Source: Phocaeicola_A sp964580305 (GTDB lineage: Bacteria > Bacteroidota > Bacteroidia > Bacteroidales > Bacteroidaceae). From it: 64,000 nt of DNA. The notes beneath the pieces were generated by a model. It was not told the origin of the DNA and made no database searches. It was given only the letters and a program-made list of their open reading frames with translations. This document shows positions 49,498 through 58,369 of this stretch, piece by piece. Positions within the stretch are counted from its first letter, which is position 1; the number at the start of each line of letters is the position of its first letter. Location: the NCBI GenBank assembly GCA_964580305.1, contig CAZOKL010000001.1, forward strand, positions 7,137-71,136, in the 5' to 3' direction. The position numbers and the translations under genes were made by a program.

Positions 49498-50157
49498 TCA
49501 GAACCGGACGACCTGCCCGCCGTCCGACCCGGCATATCGGCGCAGGAGTTCCTGCATGTAGCTGCCCGCTTCGTCCAGTCCTTCTTCGCCGCCATATCCG
49601 TTGATGACGGTCAGCAGGTGTGTGGTCTGGAGGGTGAGTTTGGTGCGTTCGTTGTCGCTGGTGGGAGTCCCGATGCCTCCCCGTGCATCTCGATAGACAG
49701 GCATCCCTTCGATGTTGAGCGGCCCGCGCCCGATGCCTTCGTAAGGTTCTCCGGCCTTTCCGATGCCCAGCGTGAGTGTGTCTCCCTCAATTTTGTCAGC
49801 GTCAAATCCGCCTATGGAATATCCGCTGGCGATGGATACCACGTTGATGAGGTCGACAAGTGTGTCAATTTGATAGAGTGGGTGGCCTTTCAGGATGCGT
49901 CGGCACAGAGCTTCGGCCGAAGGGCGGTAACGGCTCGGATCCTTGCCACACCGTTTGTAGGCTTCACGGGTGGCCTGGATGGCCGGTATGGTTTTGATGG
50001 ACTCGGTTGTGTAACGTTGGCGATAGTCGTGCGTGAAACGTTCGATTTCCTGCCATAGCGGTTCGCAGTAGGTCGTGTTATGCACTTCGGCCAGTATGGC
50101 CAGCCCGCGAAATTGTGGGCAAATCTTTTTCATTTCTTCAGTAACGAGGATATTCAT
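49498..50157 (-). CDS. Stand-alone B3/B4 (tRNA synthetase editing-like) domain protein
   Basis: The 219-residue cytoplasmic protein resembles the B3/B4 module of phenylalanyl-tRNA synthetase beta, which hydrolyses mischarged Tyr-tRNA-Phe. Matching blocks are TIPAIQATREAYKRCGKDPSRYRPSAEALCRR (as YKRCGKDPSRYRPSAEAL), INVVSIASGYSIGGFDADKI, GIGKAGEPYEGIGRGPLNIE and GGIGTPTSDNERTKL. Free-standing versions may edit tRNA or act on free amino acids; the function is unproven. The start at 50157 lies behind a minus-strand TACTTTTG (50203-50196). The longer frame to 50259 is rejected because it runs through the promoter. Confidence 0.85.
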   Translation of the reverse strand: MNILVTEEMKKICPQFRGLAILAEVHNTTYCEPLWQEIERFTHDYRQRYTTESIKTIPAIQATREAYKRCGKDPSRYRPSAEALCRRILKGHPLYQIDTLVDLINVVSIASGYSIGGFDADKIEGDTLTLGIGKAGEPYEGIGRGPLNIEGMPVYRDARGGIGTPTSDNERTKLTLQTTHLLTVINGYGGEEGLDEAGSYMQELLRRYAGSDGGQVVRF

Positions 50158-50320
50158 GTTTCTAAGTTTTTTGTCTAAATGATGAATTACGTAAGCAAAA
50201 GTACGCCAAACTTGCGGATAAACGTCGCACAGGAAAGTGATTAGTGTGCAATGTGGCAATAAAATCTCTTTAAAATATGTTTTTTATACGTTCTATTAAT
50301 CCGATATCCGAAAGATACAT

Positions 50321-50328
50321 TATTTTTG
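50321..50328 (+). promoter_or_regulatory. Predicted -7 box of glsA-glsB
   Basis: TATTTTTG matches TAnnTTTG exactly, 35 bases before the glsA ATG. The -33 region is A/T-rich without TTTG. Confidence 0.5.
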
Positions 50329-50362
50329 CAACGCTTTACTAAGTATTTGGATTGGAATAAGA

Positions 50363-51187
50363 ATGACAGCTAATTCGTCGTTTTTGATAGACGTGGATCG
50401 GATATTGCATGCCAAGGCAGGGAAAAAGGCAAAGTATGTTCCCCGTTTTGTTGTGTCATATCTGAAACGCATCATACATCAGGATGAAATCAATGAATTT
50501 CTGATCAGTGTTGAAGGAAAAGTCGGAATTGACTTCCTGGAAGAAGGAATGCATTTCCTGGACACCAAGCTGGAGGTGAAAGGTTTGGAAAACCTTCCAG
50601 ACGACCATCGCTTTTACACGTTCGTAAGCAATCACCCGCTGGGTGGTCAGGACGGAGTAGCATTGGGTTATCTGTTGGGCAAGCATTATAACGGCAAGAT
50701 TAAATATCTGGTCAATGACCTCCTGATGAATCTCAAAGGATTGGCACCCCTCTTCATTCCTATCAACAAGACCGGCTCCCAAGCAAGGGATTTTCCTCAG
50801 ATGGTGGAAGCCGGATTTAGTTCAGACAATCATATCATCATGTTCCCGGCAGGACTGTGCTCACGTCGGCAGAAGCACGGAGTCATTCGTGACTTGGAGT
50901 GGAAGAAAGCTTTCATTGTGAAGAGTGTGCAGCATCAGCGTGATGTCGTGCCCATTCATTTCGAGGGACGCAATTCCGACTTTTTCTACAATCTGGCTAA
51001 TGTCTGCAAAGTCTTAGGTATTAAATTCAACATAGCCATGCTTTATCTGGCCGATGAGATGTTTAAGAATCGGCATAAGACGTTCCGTGTGACCATTGGC
51101 AAGCCTATCCCCTGGCAAACTTTCGACAAAACAAAAACAGCAACCGAGTGGGCGGAATACGTAAAGACGATTGTCTATAACTTGTAA
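50363..51187 (+). CDS. glsA: O-acyltransferase of glycine lipid synthesis (PlsC/OlsA-like)
   Basis: The 274-residue protein resembles lysophospholipid acyltransferases: FVSNHPLGGQDGVALGYLLG is the active-site block, MFPAGLCSRRQKHGVIRDLEW the phosphate/substrate block, and VVPIHFEGRNSDFFYNL follows. In Bacteroides thetaiotaomicron the adjacent genes glsB and glsA make N-acylated and then O-acylated glycine lipids, and the gene order and protein types here are the same. The catalytic motif has five residues between His and Asp (NHPLGGQD) instead of the usual four. It lies 17 bases before the N-acyltransferase gene. The symbol is assigned by context and not by similarity search. Confidence 0.8.
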   Translation: MTANSSFLIDVDRILHAKAGKKAKYVPRFVVSYLKRIIHQDEINEFLISVEGKVGIDFLEEGMHFLDTKLEVKGLENLPDDHRFYTFVSNHPLGGQDGVALGYLLGKHYNGKIKYLVNDLLMNLKGLAPLFIPINKTGSQARDFPQMVEAGFSSDNHIIMFPAGLCSRRQKHGVIRDLEWKKAFIVKSVQHQRDVVPIHFEGRNSDFFYNLANVCKVLGIKFNIAMLYLADEMFKNRHKTFRVTIGKPIPWQTFDKTKTATEWAEYVKTIVYNL

Positions 51188-51204
51188 TTGAAAAATCAAT
51201 ATAT

Positions 51205-52191
51205 ATGGAAGAAATTATCGCACCGATAGCGAAAGAAGTTTTGAAGTCAGAGCTTACGGAAGACAAAAGGCTTCGCTTTACAAACAGGAGCAACAATGAA
51301 ATCTACATAGTTACGTATCAAGATTCGCCAAATGTGCTGCGTGAGATTGGACGTTTGCGCGAGATTGCGTTTCGCATGGCCGGAGGAGGAACGGGCAAGT
51401 CGCTTGATCTCGATGAGTATGACACTATGGAGAACCCTTACAAGCAGTTGATTGTTTGGAATCCCGAAGCCGAGGAACTTATCGGAGGCTATCGCTACTT
51501 GAAAGGCACTGACGTGGAATTTGACGAGAATGGTCAACCACGCTTGGCCACAGCGCATATGTTTCACTTCTCGGATACGTTTATCAAAGACTATCTGCCC
51601 ACGACCATTGAGTTGGGGCGTTCTTTCGTCACTTTGGAATATCAGTCGACAAGAGCCGGTTCGAAGGGGTTGTTTGCACTTGATAATCTGTGGGATGGAT
51701 TGGGAGCGCTTACCGTCGTGATGCCCGAGGTGAGATATTTCTTTGGAAAGGTGACCATGTATCCTTCTTACAGTCACTTCGGACGTGACATGATTCTTTA
51801 CTTCCTTAATAAACATTTTGCCGACAAGGACAACCTCATCACTCCCATGAAGCCTCTGATGCTTGAAACAGACCCGAGGCTGCTGGAAAAGATTTTCTGC
51901 AAGGACAAGTTTAAGGAAGATTATAAAATTCTGAACACCGAAGTGCGTAAGCTGGGATATAACATCCCACCGTTGGTGAACGCTTACATGGGACTGTCGC
52001 CCACGATGCGCATGTTTGGCACAGCCATTAATTATGGTTTCGGCGATGTGGAGGAGACGGGTATCCTTATAGCTGTGGACGAGATTCTGGAGGAAAAGCG
52101 CATCCGGCATATCGAGTCGTTTGTTAAGCAACACCCTGAGGCGCTGAAAATTACTTCGGGAGCTAACAAAGTGATTTATAAAGCTAACTAA
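51205..52191 (+). CDS. glsB: GNAT-type N-acyltransferase of glycine lipid synthesis (OlsB-like)
   Basis: The 328-residue protein belongs to the OlsB/hemolysin-type acyltransferases of the GNAT superfamily: ELIGGYRYLKGTDVEF, ELGRSFVTLEYQSTRAGSKGLFALDNLWDGL and YFFGKVTMYPSYSHFGRDMI are hallmark blocks. It would transfer a 3-hydroxyacyl chain from acyl-ACP to the amino group of glycine, the first committed step of the Bacteroides glycine (and flavolipin-type) lipids. It follows glsA by 17 bases and is closed by a strong terminator, so the two form a bicistronic unit. Confidence 0.85.
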   Translation: MEEIIAPIAKEVLKSELTEDKRLRFTNRSNNEIYIVTYQDSPNVLREIGRLREIAFRMAGGGTGKSLDLDEYDTMENPYKQLIVWNPEAEELIGGYRYLKGTDVEFDENGQPRLATAHMFHFSDTFIKDYLPTTIELGRSFVTLEYQSTRAGSKGLFALDNLWDGLGALTVVMPEVRYFFGKVTMYPSYSHFGRDMILYFLNKHFADKDNLITPMKPLMLETDPRLLEKIFCKDKFKEDYKILNTEVRKLGYNIPPLVNAYMGLSPTMRMFGTAINYGFGDVEETGILIAVDEILEEKRIRHIESFVKQHPEALKITSGANKVIYKAN

Positions 52192-52208
52192 GATTTAATA
52201 GATAAAGG

Positions 52209-52258
52209 ACGACGGACAGTCAGCCCTCTGATGGAGGACTGGCTGTCCGTCGTTTTTT
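52209..52258. terminator. Terminator between glsB and dgt
   Basis: A 20-bp stem (52209-52228 with 52234-52253; outer arm ACGACGGACAG) has one mismatch, one G-T pair and a 5-base loop, followed by TTTTTT on the + strand. It lies 17 bases after the glsB stop and abuts the convergent dgt stop at 52257. Confidence 0.9.
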
Positions 52259-53588
52259 ATACGGCCGGCAGACTGTTGCCGTTGATTTTACGGAAGAGGT
52301 CGAGGGCATAGATGTCTGTCATGCCTGACAGATAGTCAAGCACAGCCTGGATGCGACCGTAGAGCGTCGGAGCGTGCACGTCATACTGCTCCGACACGCG
52401 GTTAATGAGCAGTTGCGAGTAGGCTTTTTCGGGCGATATGACGGCTTCTATGAGCAAGTCGAGCAGGGTCATGATGATTTTGAAGCCGGCCAACTCGATG
52501 TCGACCACATCCTTTGAACGATAGATTTTCTCATACGCTTTGCGTGAACAGGCTTCGTAGGCCTCCTTCACCGGAGAGTTGATGCGCTCCGTGAGACATC
52601 CGTGGAAGGTGCCGGCGAGCAACTCCTCTTCGTGTGCGACAAAGGCTTGCGTGCATTCCTTCACCAGAGTGCCGATGACCGACGAGCGAAGGTAGGCCAC
52701 TTGCTCGTTTACATCCTTCACCATGTGGCAGATGCCGGAAATGTGCTCCCGCTTCTTTCCCTCGAAGAATCCCAAGAATAGTTGACGTATTTCCTCCGTG
52801 CTCACCAGTTTCAGCTTGTGTGCATCTTCCATATCCATCACCTGATAGCAGATGTCATCGGCCGCTTCCACCAGATAGACCAACGGGTGGCGGACGTAGC
52901 GGAGCGGTTCGCCTTCGCGGCTCAGCTGAGTCAGGCCGAGTTCGTCGGCAATGCGCCGGAAGTCGTTCACTTCACTGCTGAAGAATCCGAACTTCATCTT
53001 TTCGCCTGCCAGGGTGGAGACATACGGGTATTTCACAATGGAAGCCAGTGTGGAGTATGTCATGACGAAGCCTCCCTGCCGACGGCCTCTGAACTGGTGG
53101 GTGAGCAGGCGGAAGGCATTGGCGTTTCCTTCGAAATGTATCAGGTCTTGCCATTCGATTTCCGACAGTTTTTCTCGCAGTTGCAGCCCGTTTCCTTCGG
53201 AGAAGTAGGTGCCGATGGCACGTTCGCCCGAGTGCCCGAAAGGCGGATTTCCCATGTCATGGGCCAGGCAGGCGGCTGACACGATGGCACCGATTTCCGA
53301 CAGATGGCTGTCGCATAGTTCGGGATGGAGCTTGAGCAGCTGTTTGGCAGAGTCGTTGCCCAGCGAACGTCCCACGCACGACACCTCCAGACTGTGAGTC
53401 AGACGGTTATGTACGAAGACGCTGCCCGGCAGGGGGAACACCTGTGTCTTGTTCTGCAGGCGACGGAAGGGAGCGGAGAAAATCAGCCTGTCATAGTCGC
53501 GCTGGAACTCCGTGCGGTCGTCTTTTCGCTTTGCATGGAGCTCTTCCAAGCCGAACCGTTTGTTTGATAAGAGTTGTTTCCAGTTCAT
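52257..53588 (-). CDS. dgt: Deoxyguanosinetriphosphate triphosphohydrolase (dGTPase)
   Basis: This 443-residue HD-domain protein hydrolyses dGTP to deoxyguanosine and tripolyphosphate. Motifs in order: DRLIFSAPFRRLQNKTQVFPL near residues 30-50, NRLTHSLEVSCVGRSLG (first His), CLAHDMGNPPFGHSGE (the HD pair), and VEAADDICYQVMDMEDAHKL (distal Asp). The length is that of short dGTPases. Both this gene and the adjacent dut handle nucleotide-pool sanitation, but they diverge from a shared spacer that contains repeat array F. Confidence 0.94.
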   Translation of the reverse strand: MNWKQLLSNKRFGLEELHAKRKDDRTEFQRDYDRLIFSAPFRRLQNKTQVFPLPGSVFVHNRLTHSLEVSCVGRSLGNDSAKQLLKLHPELCDSHLSEIGAIVSAACLAHDMGNPPFGHSGERAIGTYFSEGNGLQLREKLSEIEWQDLIHFEGNANAFRLLTHQFRGRRQGGFVMTYSTLASIVKYPYVSTLAGEKMKFGFFSSEVNDFRRIADELGLTQLSREGEPLRYVRHPLVYLVEAADDICYQVMDMEDAHKLKLVSTEEIRQLFLGFFEGKKREHISGICHMVKDVNEQVAYLRSSVIGTLVKECTQAFVAHEEELLAGTFHGCLTERINSPVKEAYEACSRKAYEKIYRSKDVVDIELAGFKIIMTLLDLLIEAVISPEKAYSQLLINRVSEQYDVHAPTLYGRIQAVLDYLSGMTDIYALDLFRKINGNSLPAV

Positions 53589-53616
53589 AGTGTGGTGTGC
53601 ATCATTGGTCTGTCGG

Positions 53617-53624
53617 CAAAGTTA
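53617..53624 (-). promoter_or_regulatory. Predicted -7 box of dgt
   Basis: The minus strand reads TAACTTTG, an exact TAnnTTTG, 28 bases before the dgt start. The array F lies 52 bases further upstream. Confidence 0.5.
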
Positions 53625-53675
53625 CGATTTTCGTCCTATTTTCCCTCTGTTGTGGCCAAGGATTCGGGCCGACCG

Positions 53676-53763
53676 CGGAAAGGAGGCCGGGCGAGGACGG
53701 AATAGAGGGTAGCCGACCACGGAAAGGAGGGCGCGTTTGGGCGGAGTAAAGCCCGTCCGCGGA
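53676..53763 (+). repeat. 22-bp repeat array F (four units)
   Basis: Units start at 53676 (CGGAAAGGAGGCCGGGCGAG), 53698 (CGGAATAGAGGGTAGCCGAC), 53720 (CGGAAAGGAGGGCGCGTTTG) and 53742 (decayed second half). It lies in the divergent dgt/dut spacer 53589-53892, 88 bases from the dgt start and 130 bases from the dut start. A weak + strand TATATTCG near 53853 could serve dut. Confidence 0.9.
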
Positions 53764-53892
53764 CTTTGCCGGAAGCGGGTCGTGGCATTCGGAGTTTTTG
53801 GAACAGGCTCTTAAATTATTGAAAATCTTTCCTCCTATGTTTCCCGAAATACCTATATTCGCATAATAATAGAATCTCTTTAAACTTAACTT

Positions 53893-54327
53893 ATGAACGT
53901 ACAAATCATCAATAAGTCAAAACATCCCTTGCCCGCCTATGCCACTGCACTGTCGGCCGGTATGGATTTGCGTGCCAATCTGGATGCCCCCATCGTGCTG
54001 AAACCTTTGCAGCGTTGCCTGGTGCCGACGGGGCTTTACATTGCCTTGCCTGAAGGCTATGAGGCGCAAGTGCGTCCGCGCAGTGGTTTGGCCATCAAAA
54101 AAGGAATCGGGGTGCTTAATGCTCCGGGCACTATTGATGCTGACTATCGGGGTGAAATCTGTGTCATTCTGGTCAATCTTTCGTCGGAAGACTTCGTGGT
54201 GGAAGACGGCGAGCGCATCGCCCAGATGGTGGTGGCACGCTACGAACAGGTGCATTGGAGCGAAGTGGACGTGCTTGACGACACCGAACGCGGAGCCGGA
54301 GGATTCGGCCACACGGGAAAGGAGTGA
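53893..54327 (+). CDS. dut: dUTP diphosphatase
   Basis: The 144-residue trimeric dUTPase converts dUTP to dUMP and pyrophosphate, keeping uracil out of DNA and supplying thymidylate. The five motifs are visible: AGMDLRANLDAPI (1), RPRSGLAIKKGIGVLNAPG (2), GTIDADYRGEICVIL (3), GERIAQMVVARY (4) and GGFGHTGK (5, with His in place of the common Ser). It is the first gene of a four-gene unit and overlaps the ribosome-binding region of the TPR lipoprotein gene. Confidence 0.97.
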   Translation: MNVQIINKSKHPLPAYATALSAGMDLRANLDAPIVLKPLQRCLVPTGLYIALPEGYEAQVRPRSGLAIKKGIGVLNAPGTIDADYRGEICVILVNLSSEDFVVEDGERIAQMVVARYEQVHWSEVDVLDDTERGAGGFGHTGKE

Positions 54328-54329
54328 GG

Positions 54330-56144
54330 ATGAAGGTAATAAATTCGTGGACTATGAAACTGACAACTGCCCTTATGATACCTCCGTTGCACGGTGTTTC
54401 CCTCTGTGCCGTGTGTTGCGTGTTGATGTTGGCCGCCTCCTGCAAGTCGGTGTCGCAGACCATCGCACCGTTGGGCAAGGCAACAATCTCGGAAATGCCG
54501 CTGACAGACGACGAGGAACGAAAGTTCGAATATTTCCTCATCGAGGCCTCCCGCCTGAAACTGGCCGGTAACTACGACGCAGCACTTGAAATGTATGAAC
54601 ACTGTCTGAGCATCGACTCCACATCGGCCACGGTGCTTTATGAGATGGCTTCCTTCTACACTGTGATGGGGCTTAAACAGAAAGCCGAGGCTTGTTTCGA
54701 GCGAGCCGTCGAGCTGAATCCTGATAATTTTTGGTACAAACAGACACTGGCAGCCTTTTATCAACAGAGCGGACAAATAGACAAGGCGATTGCTGTCTAC
54801 GAGGCGATGGCTTCACAATTTTCCCAGCGTAGCGAGTCGCTGATGACGCTCGTCGCGCTCTATGGGGAGAAGGAAGACTATCCGAATGTGATTCATGCGC
54901 TTGACCGCCTGGAGGTGAAGGAAGGAAAGTCTGAACAGTTTTCGATGCAAAAGTTCCGCATCTATCTTCAGATGGACAGCACGGCACGTGCTTTCCGGGA
55001 GATAGAAGGACTGGTGAAGGAATATCCGAACGACACCCGTTACAAGCTGATTTTGGGCGGTGTCTATCTGGACAACAACCGGCTGGACGATGCCTACCAC
55101 ACTATCTGTGAAGTGTTGAGCGAGGAACCAGACAATGCGCAGGCGCAACTTGCCGTGGCTTCTTACTACCAACGTGCAGGCAACGACTCTTTATACAATG
55201 TGAACCTGAACAAGGCACTTCTCAATGAAAAACTCGACACACCCACGCGCCTTGACATTATGCGCCAGCTCATCATCGATGCCGAACAGGTTGGTGACAC
55301 ACTCCGTGTGATGGATATGTTTCGCAAGGTCATCCCCCTTGAACAGGAAGTGGCCGACTTGAGCATGCTTTGTGCACAATACATGATTACGAAGAAGATG
55401 CCTGAAGACCGCATCAAGCGCGTGTTGAACCACATCCTCAAGATAGAGCCCGACAACACGGTGGCTCGTTTGCAACTGTTGAGTTATGCCGTGAAGGAGA
55501 ATGATTATGAGGATGCCATTGCCATCTGTCGTCCGGCCTTGGAATACAATCCGGAGGTCATCGAGTTCTATTATTATCTGGGCATATCCTACTATCAGGC
55601 TGGGAGCAAAGACGATGCACTCACCACCTTCCAGAAAGGTGTGAAGCAAGCCACTGAAAAGAGCGACAAGAATATCATTTCAGACTTCTATCAGATGATT
55701 GGTGATTTATATCATGAGAGGAAGGAAGACACGCTGGCCTATGCAGCATACGACTCGTCATTGGTGTACAATCCTGCCAACATCGTGACTCTGAACAATT
55801 ATGCTTATTTCCTATCTCTCAAGCGCAAAGACCTTGATCGTGCCGAGGAGATGAGTTATAAGACGGTCAAGGCCGAGCCGCAGAACAGCACTTACCTTGA
55901 TACGTATGCTTGGATTCTCTTTGAGAAGGGACGCTACACGGAAGCCAAACTCTACATTGACGACGCCATAAAGAACGAAAAAACACCCAGTGCTACAGTG
56001 ACGGAACACTGTGGTGACATCTATTACATGACGGGTGACGTGGAAAAAGCGTTGGAATATTGGCAGAAGGCTTTGAAAATGGACGACAACGAATCAAAGA
56101 CACTCGAGCGCAAGATTAAACTGAAAAAATACATTGCCGAATGA
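54330..56144 (+). CDS. Tetratricopeptide-repeat lipoprotein
   Basis: The 604-residue protein has a lipoprotein signal ending VCCVLMLAASC (about residue 38 from the ATG at 54330), then ten or more TPR units (for example YDAALEMYEHCLSIDS, QKAEACFERAVELNP, DKAIAVYEAMASQFS, EKALEYWQKALKMDD). It is probably attached to the outer membrane, facing the periplasm, as an assembly scaffold. I chose 54330 because AAAGGAG lies just before it, one of the few good Shine-Dalgarno sequences in the window; GTG 54324 and ATG 54354 are alternatives. The dut stop is 2 bases away. Its last 4 bases overlap the DUF4292 gene. Confidence 0.85.
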   Translation: MKVINSWTMKLTTALMIPPLHGVSLCAVCCVLMLAASCKSVSQTIAPLGKATISEMPLTDDEERKFEYFLIEASRLKLAGNYDAALEMYEHCLSIDSTSATVLYEMASFYTVMGLKQKAEACFERAVELNPDNFWYKQTLAAFYQQSGQIDKAIAVYEAMASQFSQRSESLMTLVALYGEKEDYPNVIHALDRLEVKEGKSEQFSMQKFRIYLQMDSTARAFREIEGLVKEYPNDTRYKLILGGVYLDNNRLDDAYHTICEVLSEEPDNAQAQLAVASYYQRAGNDSLYNVNLNKALLNEKLDTPTRLDIMRQLIIDAEQVGDTLRVMDMFRKVIPLEQEVADLSMLCAQYMITKKMPEDRIKRVLNHILKIEPDNTVARLQLLSYAVKENDYEDAIAICRPALEYNPEVIEFYYYLGISYYQAGSKDDALTTFQKGVKQATEKSDKNIISDFYQMIGDLYHERKEDTLAYAAYDSSLVYNPANIVTLNNYAYFLSLKRKDLDRAEEMSYKTVKAEPQNSTYLDTYAWILFEKGRYTEAKLYIDDAIKNEKTPSATVTEHCGDIYYMTGDVEKALEYWQKALKMDDNESKTLERKIKLKKYIAE

Positions 56145-56998
56145 AAGCTCTGACGATATGGAAGACGGGGCTGCTCATGGCGCTGACGGTGGGACTGCTT
56201 GCCGGATGTCGTTCCTCACGCCTGCCGGCAGAGAAGTCGCCGGAAATGACAACCGTCAGTGATTTGGAACATGTGGAGCGGGTCATCGCACAAGTGCCCC
56301 AGACCGAATGCGTGAATGCCAAGATGCACTTTTCATTGCAGTTGGGCAGCAAAGATTTCTCGATAGGTGGCAATCTTCGCATGAAGAAGGACGACGTCAT
56401 CCAGCTTTCTCTCGTGGGTTTCGGCATTATTGAGGGCGGTCGCATTGAGTTCACGCGTGATTCTGTGTTGCTTGTTGACCGCATTCATCACCAATACGTT
56501 TCCGTTGCTTATCGTGACGTGCATTTCCTGCGTGAGGCACAGGTCGATTTTTACACGCTTCAGTCTCTTTTCTGGAATGAACTGGTATTGCCGGGTTTGC
56601 CCCAGGTGACACAGGCTGAGGCTTCTGACTTTGAGGTGACACATGAAAAGGAAAACACCGTGCTTTCCGCTAGACGGACGAACCGTCGTTTGGCCTATCG
56701 CTTCGTGACTTCCCTGGCCACCGGTTTGCTGGAACAGACGGTGATAAGTTCCGCTTCCGGCAGCGCACTGAAGTGGAGTTATGGTGATTTTGTCGACTTG
56801 GCCGGAGCGAAATTCCCCTCGCTTCAGAAAGTGGAACTTTCCGGGATGCATGTACCTGCCGTGATGACCATTTCTCTGAACCGCATCGCGACAGATGGTG
56901 GTTGGGCCACACGCACACAGGTGTCCAAACGTTATCGGCGCATCAGTGGCGACGAGTTTATCAAGATGTTGATGCAAATGCAAAGTCTCGGCCTATGA
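56141..56998 (+). CDS. DUF4292 lipoprotein
   Basis: The 285-residue protein starts MKALTIWKTGLLMALTVGLLAGC (lipobox LLAGC, Cys23). A beta-rich domain follows (VNAKMHFSLQLGSKDFSIGGNLRMKKDD, VDRIHHQYVSVAYRDV, FWNELVLPGLPQV), matching DUF4292, which has a LolA/LolB-like half-barrel appearance. It may carry or bind lipid in the periplasm. It overlaps the TPR gene by 4 bases before and the EnvC-like gene by 4 bases after, so the three are translationally coupled. Confidence 0.82.
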   Translation: MKALTIWKTGLLMALTVGLLAGCRSSRLPAEKSPEMTTVSDLEHVERVIAQVPQTECVNAKMHFSLQLGSKDFSIGGNLRMKKDDVIQLSLVGFGIIEGGRIEFTRDSVLLVDRIHHQYVSVAYRDVHFLREAQVDFYTLQSLFWNELVLPGLPQVTQAEASDFEVTHEKENTVLSARRTNRRLAYRFVTSLATGLLEQTVISSASGSALKWSYGDFVDLAGAKFPSLQKVELSGMHVPAVMTISLNRIATDGGWATRTQVSKRYRRISGDEFIKMLMQMQSLGL

Positions 56999-58245
56999 AG
57001 AAGTGGTGGCTGTCAGTCTGTTTGTTATGCATGGCGTTGTCCCTGTCGGCACAAACCAACAGCAAGATTAGGGAGTTGCAAACTCAGCGCGGGTCTTTGA
57101 TGAAGGAGATTTCCGCTTCGGAAAAGATGTTGCTTTCGACACGGAAAGACGTGCGCAGTCTGCTGAACGACCTCAATGTGCTGACCGGGCAAATCGAGCA
57201 GCGCAAGAAACTGATAGCAACCATCGAACGTGACGTGAAGACATTGGATGCCGAACTGAACACGCTCCATGCCCAACTGGACGATTTGCGTAAGCAGCTT
57301 GCCGACCGGGAGGACAAGTATGCAGCTTCGCTCCGATATAGTTACCGTAATCGTTCGGTGCAGGACAAACTGATGTTCATATTTTCGGCAGAGAATCTTG
57401 CACAGACCTATCGCCGTCTGCGCTATGTGCGTGAGTATGGTGACTTTCAGCGTCGGCAGGCTGAGGACATCATGCGTCGTCAGAAAGACATCGAGGTAAA
57501 GCAGAGCGAACTGCGCGAGGTGCGTATCGAACAGAGCGGCTTGATCGACCTCCAGACAGCTGAGCTCGCCAAATTGAGAGCGCAAGAGAAGAGTCAACAG
57601 ACTCTCGTTGCCGACTTGCAGCGCAAACAGAAGAGTCTGCAAAGCGAATTGACTAAGAAACGTCGTGAGGCCGATCGCCTGAATGCACAGATTGACCGCC
57701 TGATTGAGGCGGAGATTGCGTCTGCAAAAAAGGAGAGCGCGGATAAAGCTGCGTCAGCAAAGAGTAAGACATCCTCATCTGCCAGGACTGCCCCTATGGA
57801 GACTTATAAGGTGGATGCGGACAACCGTAATCTGTCAACCGTCTTCGAACGTAACAAAGGCATTCTTCCCGTTCCCATCACAGGGCCTTATCTCATCGTG
57901 GAGCACTATGGCCGCCACAATGTGCCCGGTATGCGTTATGTTGCGCTTGACAACAAAGGCATCGACATCAAGGGACAGGCTGGAGCGCAGGCACGTGCGA
58001 TTTTCGACGGTGAGGTGTCTGCCGTGTTCCAATATAACGGGATGACCAATGTGCTGGTACGTCATGGGAGTTACATCTCTGTCTATTGCAATCTTTCGTC
58101 GACTAGCGTGAAACGCGGTCAGAAAGTGAAGGCACGCGATCCGCTCGGTCGTGTGGCCGACGACGGTTCGGGCAACATCATTCTTCACTTCCAGCTTCGC
58201 AAAGAGACGGCGAAGTTGAATCCCGAAGCTTGGATAAAAGGGTGA
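56995..58245 (+). CDS. EnvC-like murein hydrolase activator with a degenerate LytM domain
   Basis: The 416-residue periplasmic protein has a signal MKKWWLSVCLLCMALSLSAQ and two long coiled-coil segments (about 22-110 and 155-245). A C-terminal peptidase M23/LytM-like domain follows (from about 285). Active M23 enzymes have H-x3-D and H-x-H zinc ligands. Here the first is N in LDNKGIDIKG, and the final pair reads IILHFQL, so one histidine of HxH is missing. This is the pattern of EnvC, a non-catalytic activator of amidases during cell separation. The start ATG overlaps the DUF4292 stop; the longer frame to 56902 lacks a signal. Confidence 0.88.
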   Translation: MKKWWLSVCLLCMALSLSAQTNSKIRELQTQRGSLMKEISASEKMLLSTRKDVRSLLNDLNVLTGQIEQRKKLIATIERDVKTLDAELNTLHAQLDDLRKQLADREDKYAASLRYSYRNRSVQDKLMFIFSAENLAQTYRRLRYVREYGDFQRRQAEDIMRRQKDIEVKQSELREVRIEQSGLIDLQTAELAKLRAQEKSQQTLVADLQRKQKSLQSELTKKRREADRLNAQIDRLIEAEIASAKKESADKAASAKSKTSSSARTAPMETYKVDADNRNLSTVFERNKGILPVPITGPYLIVEHYGRHNVPGMRYVALDNKGIDIKGQAGAQARAIFDGEVSAVFQYNGMTNVLVRHGSYISVYCNLSSTSVKRGQKVKARDPLGRVADDGSGNIILHFQLRKETAKLNPEAWIKG

Positions 58246-58369
58246 AGTCTTCCAGACGCGTGTTTTTATTGACTCTACCCGTATTTACACCATAGAAAAT
58301 TGGCTGCATGTCACTCATTGTGTTGATGAGTGCATCTCATGTGATTTATTATATCTTGTTTGCCAGTCG

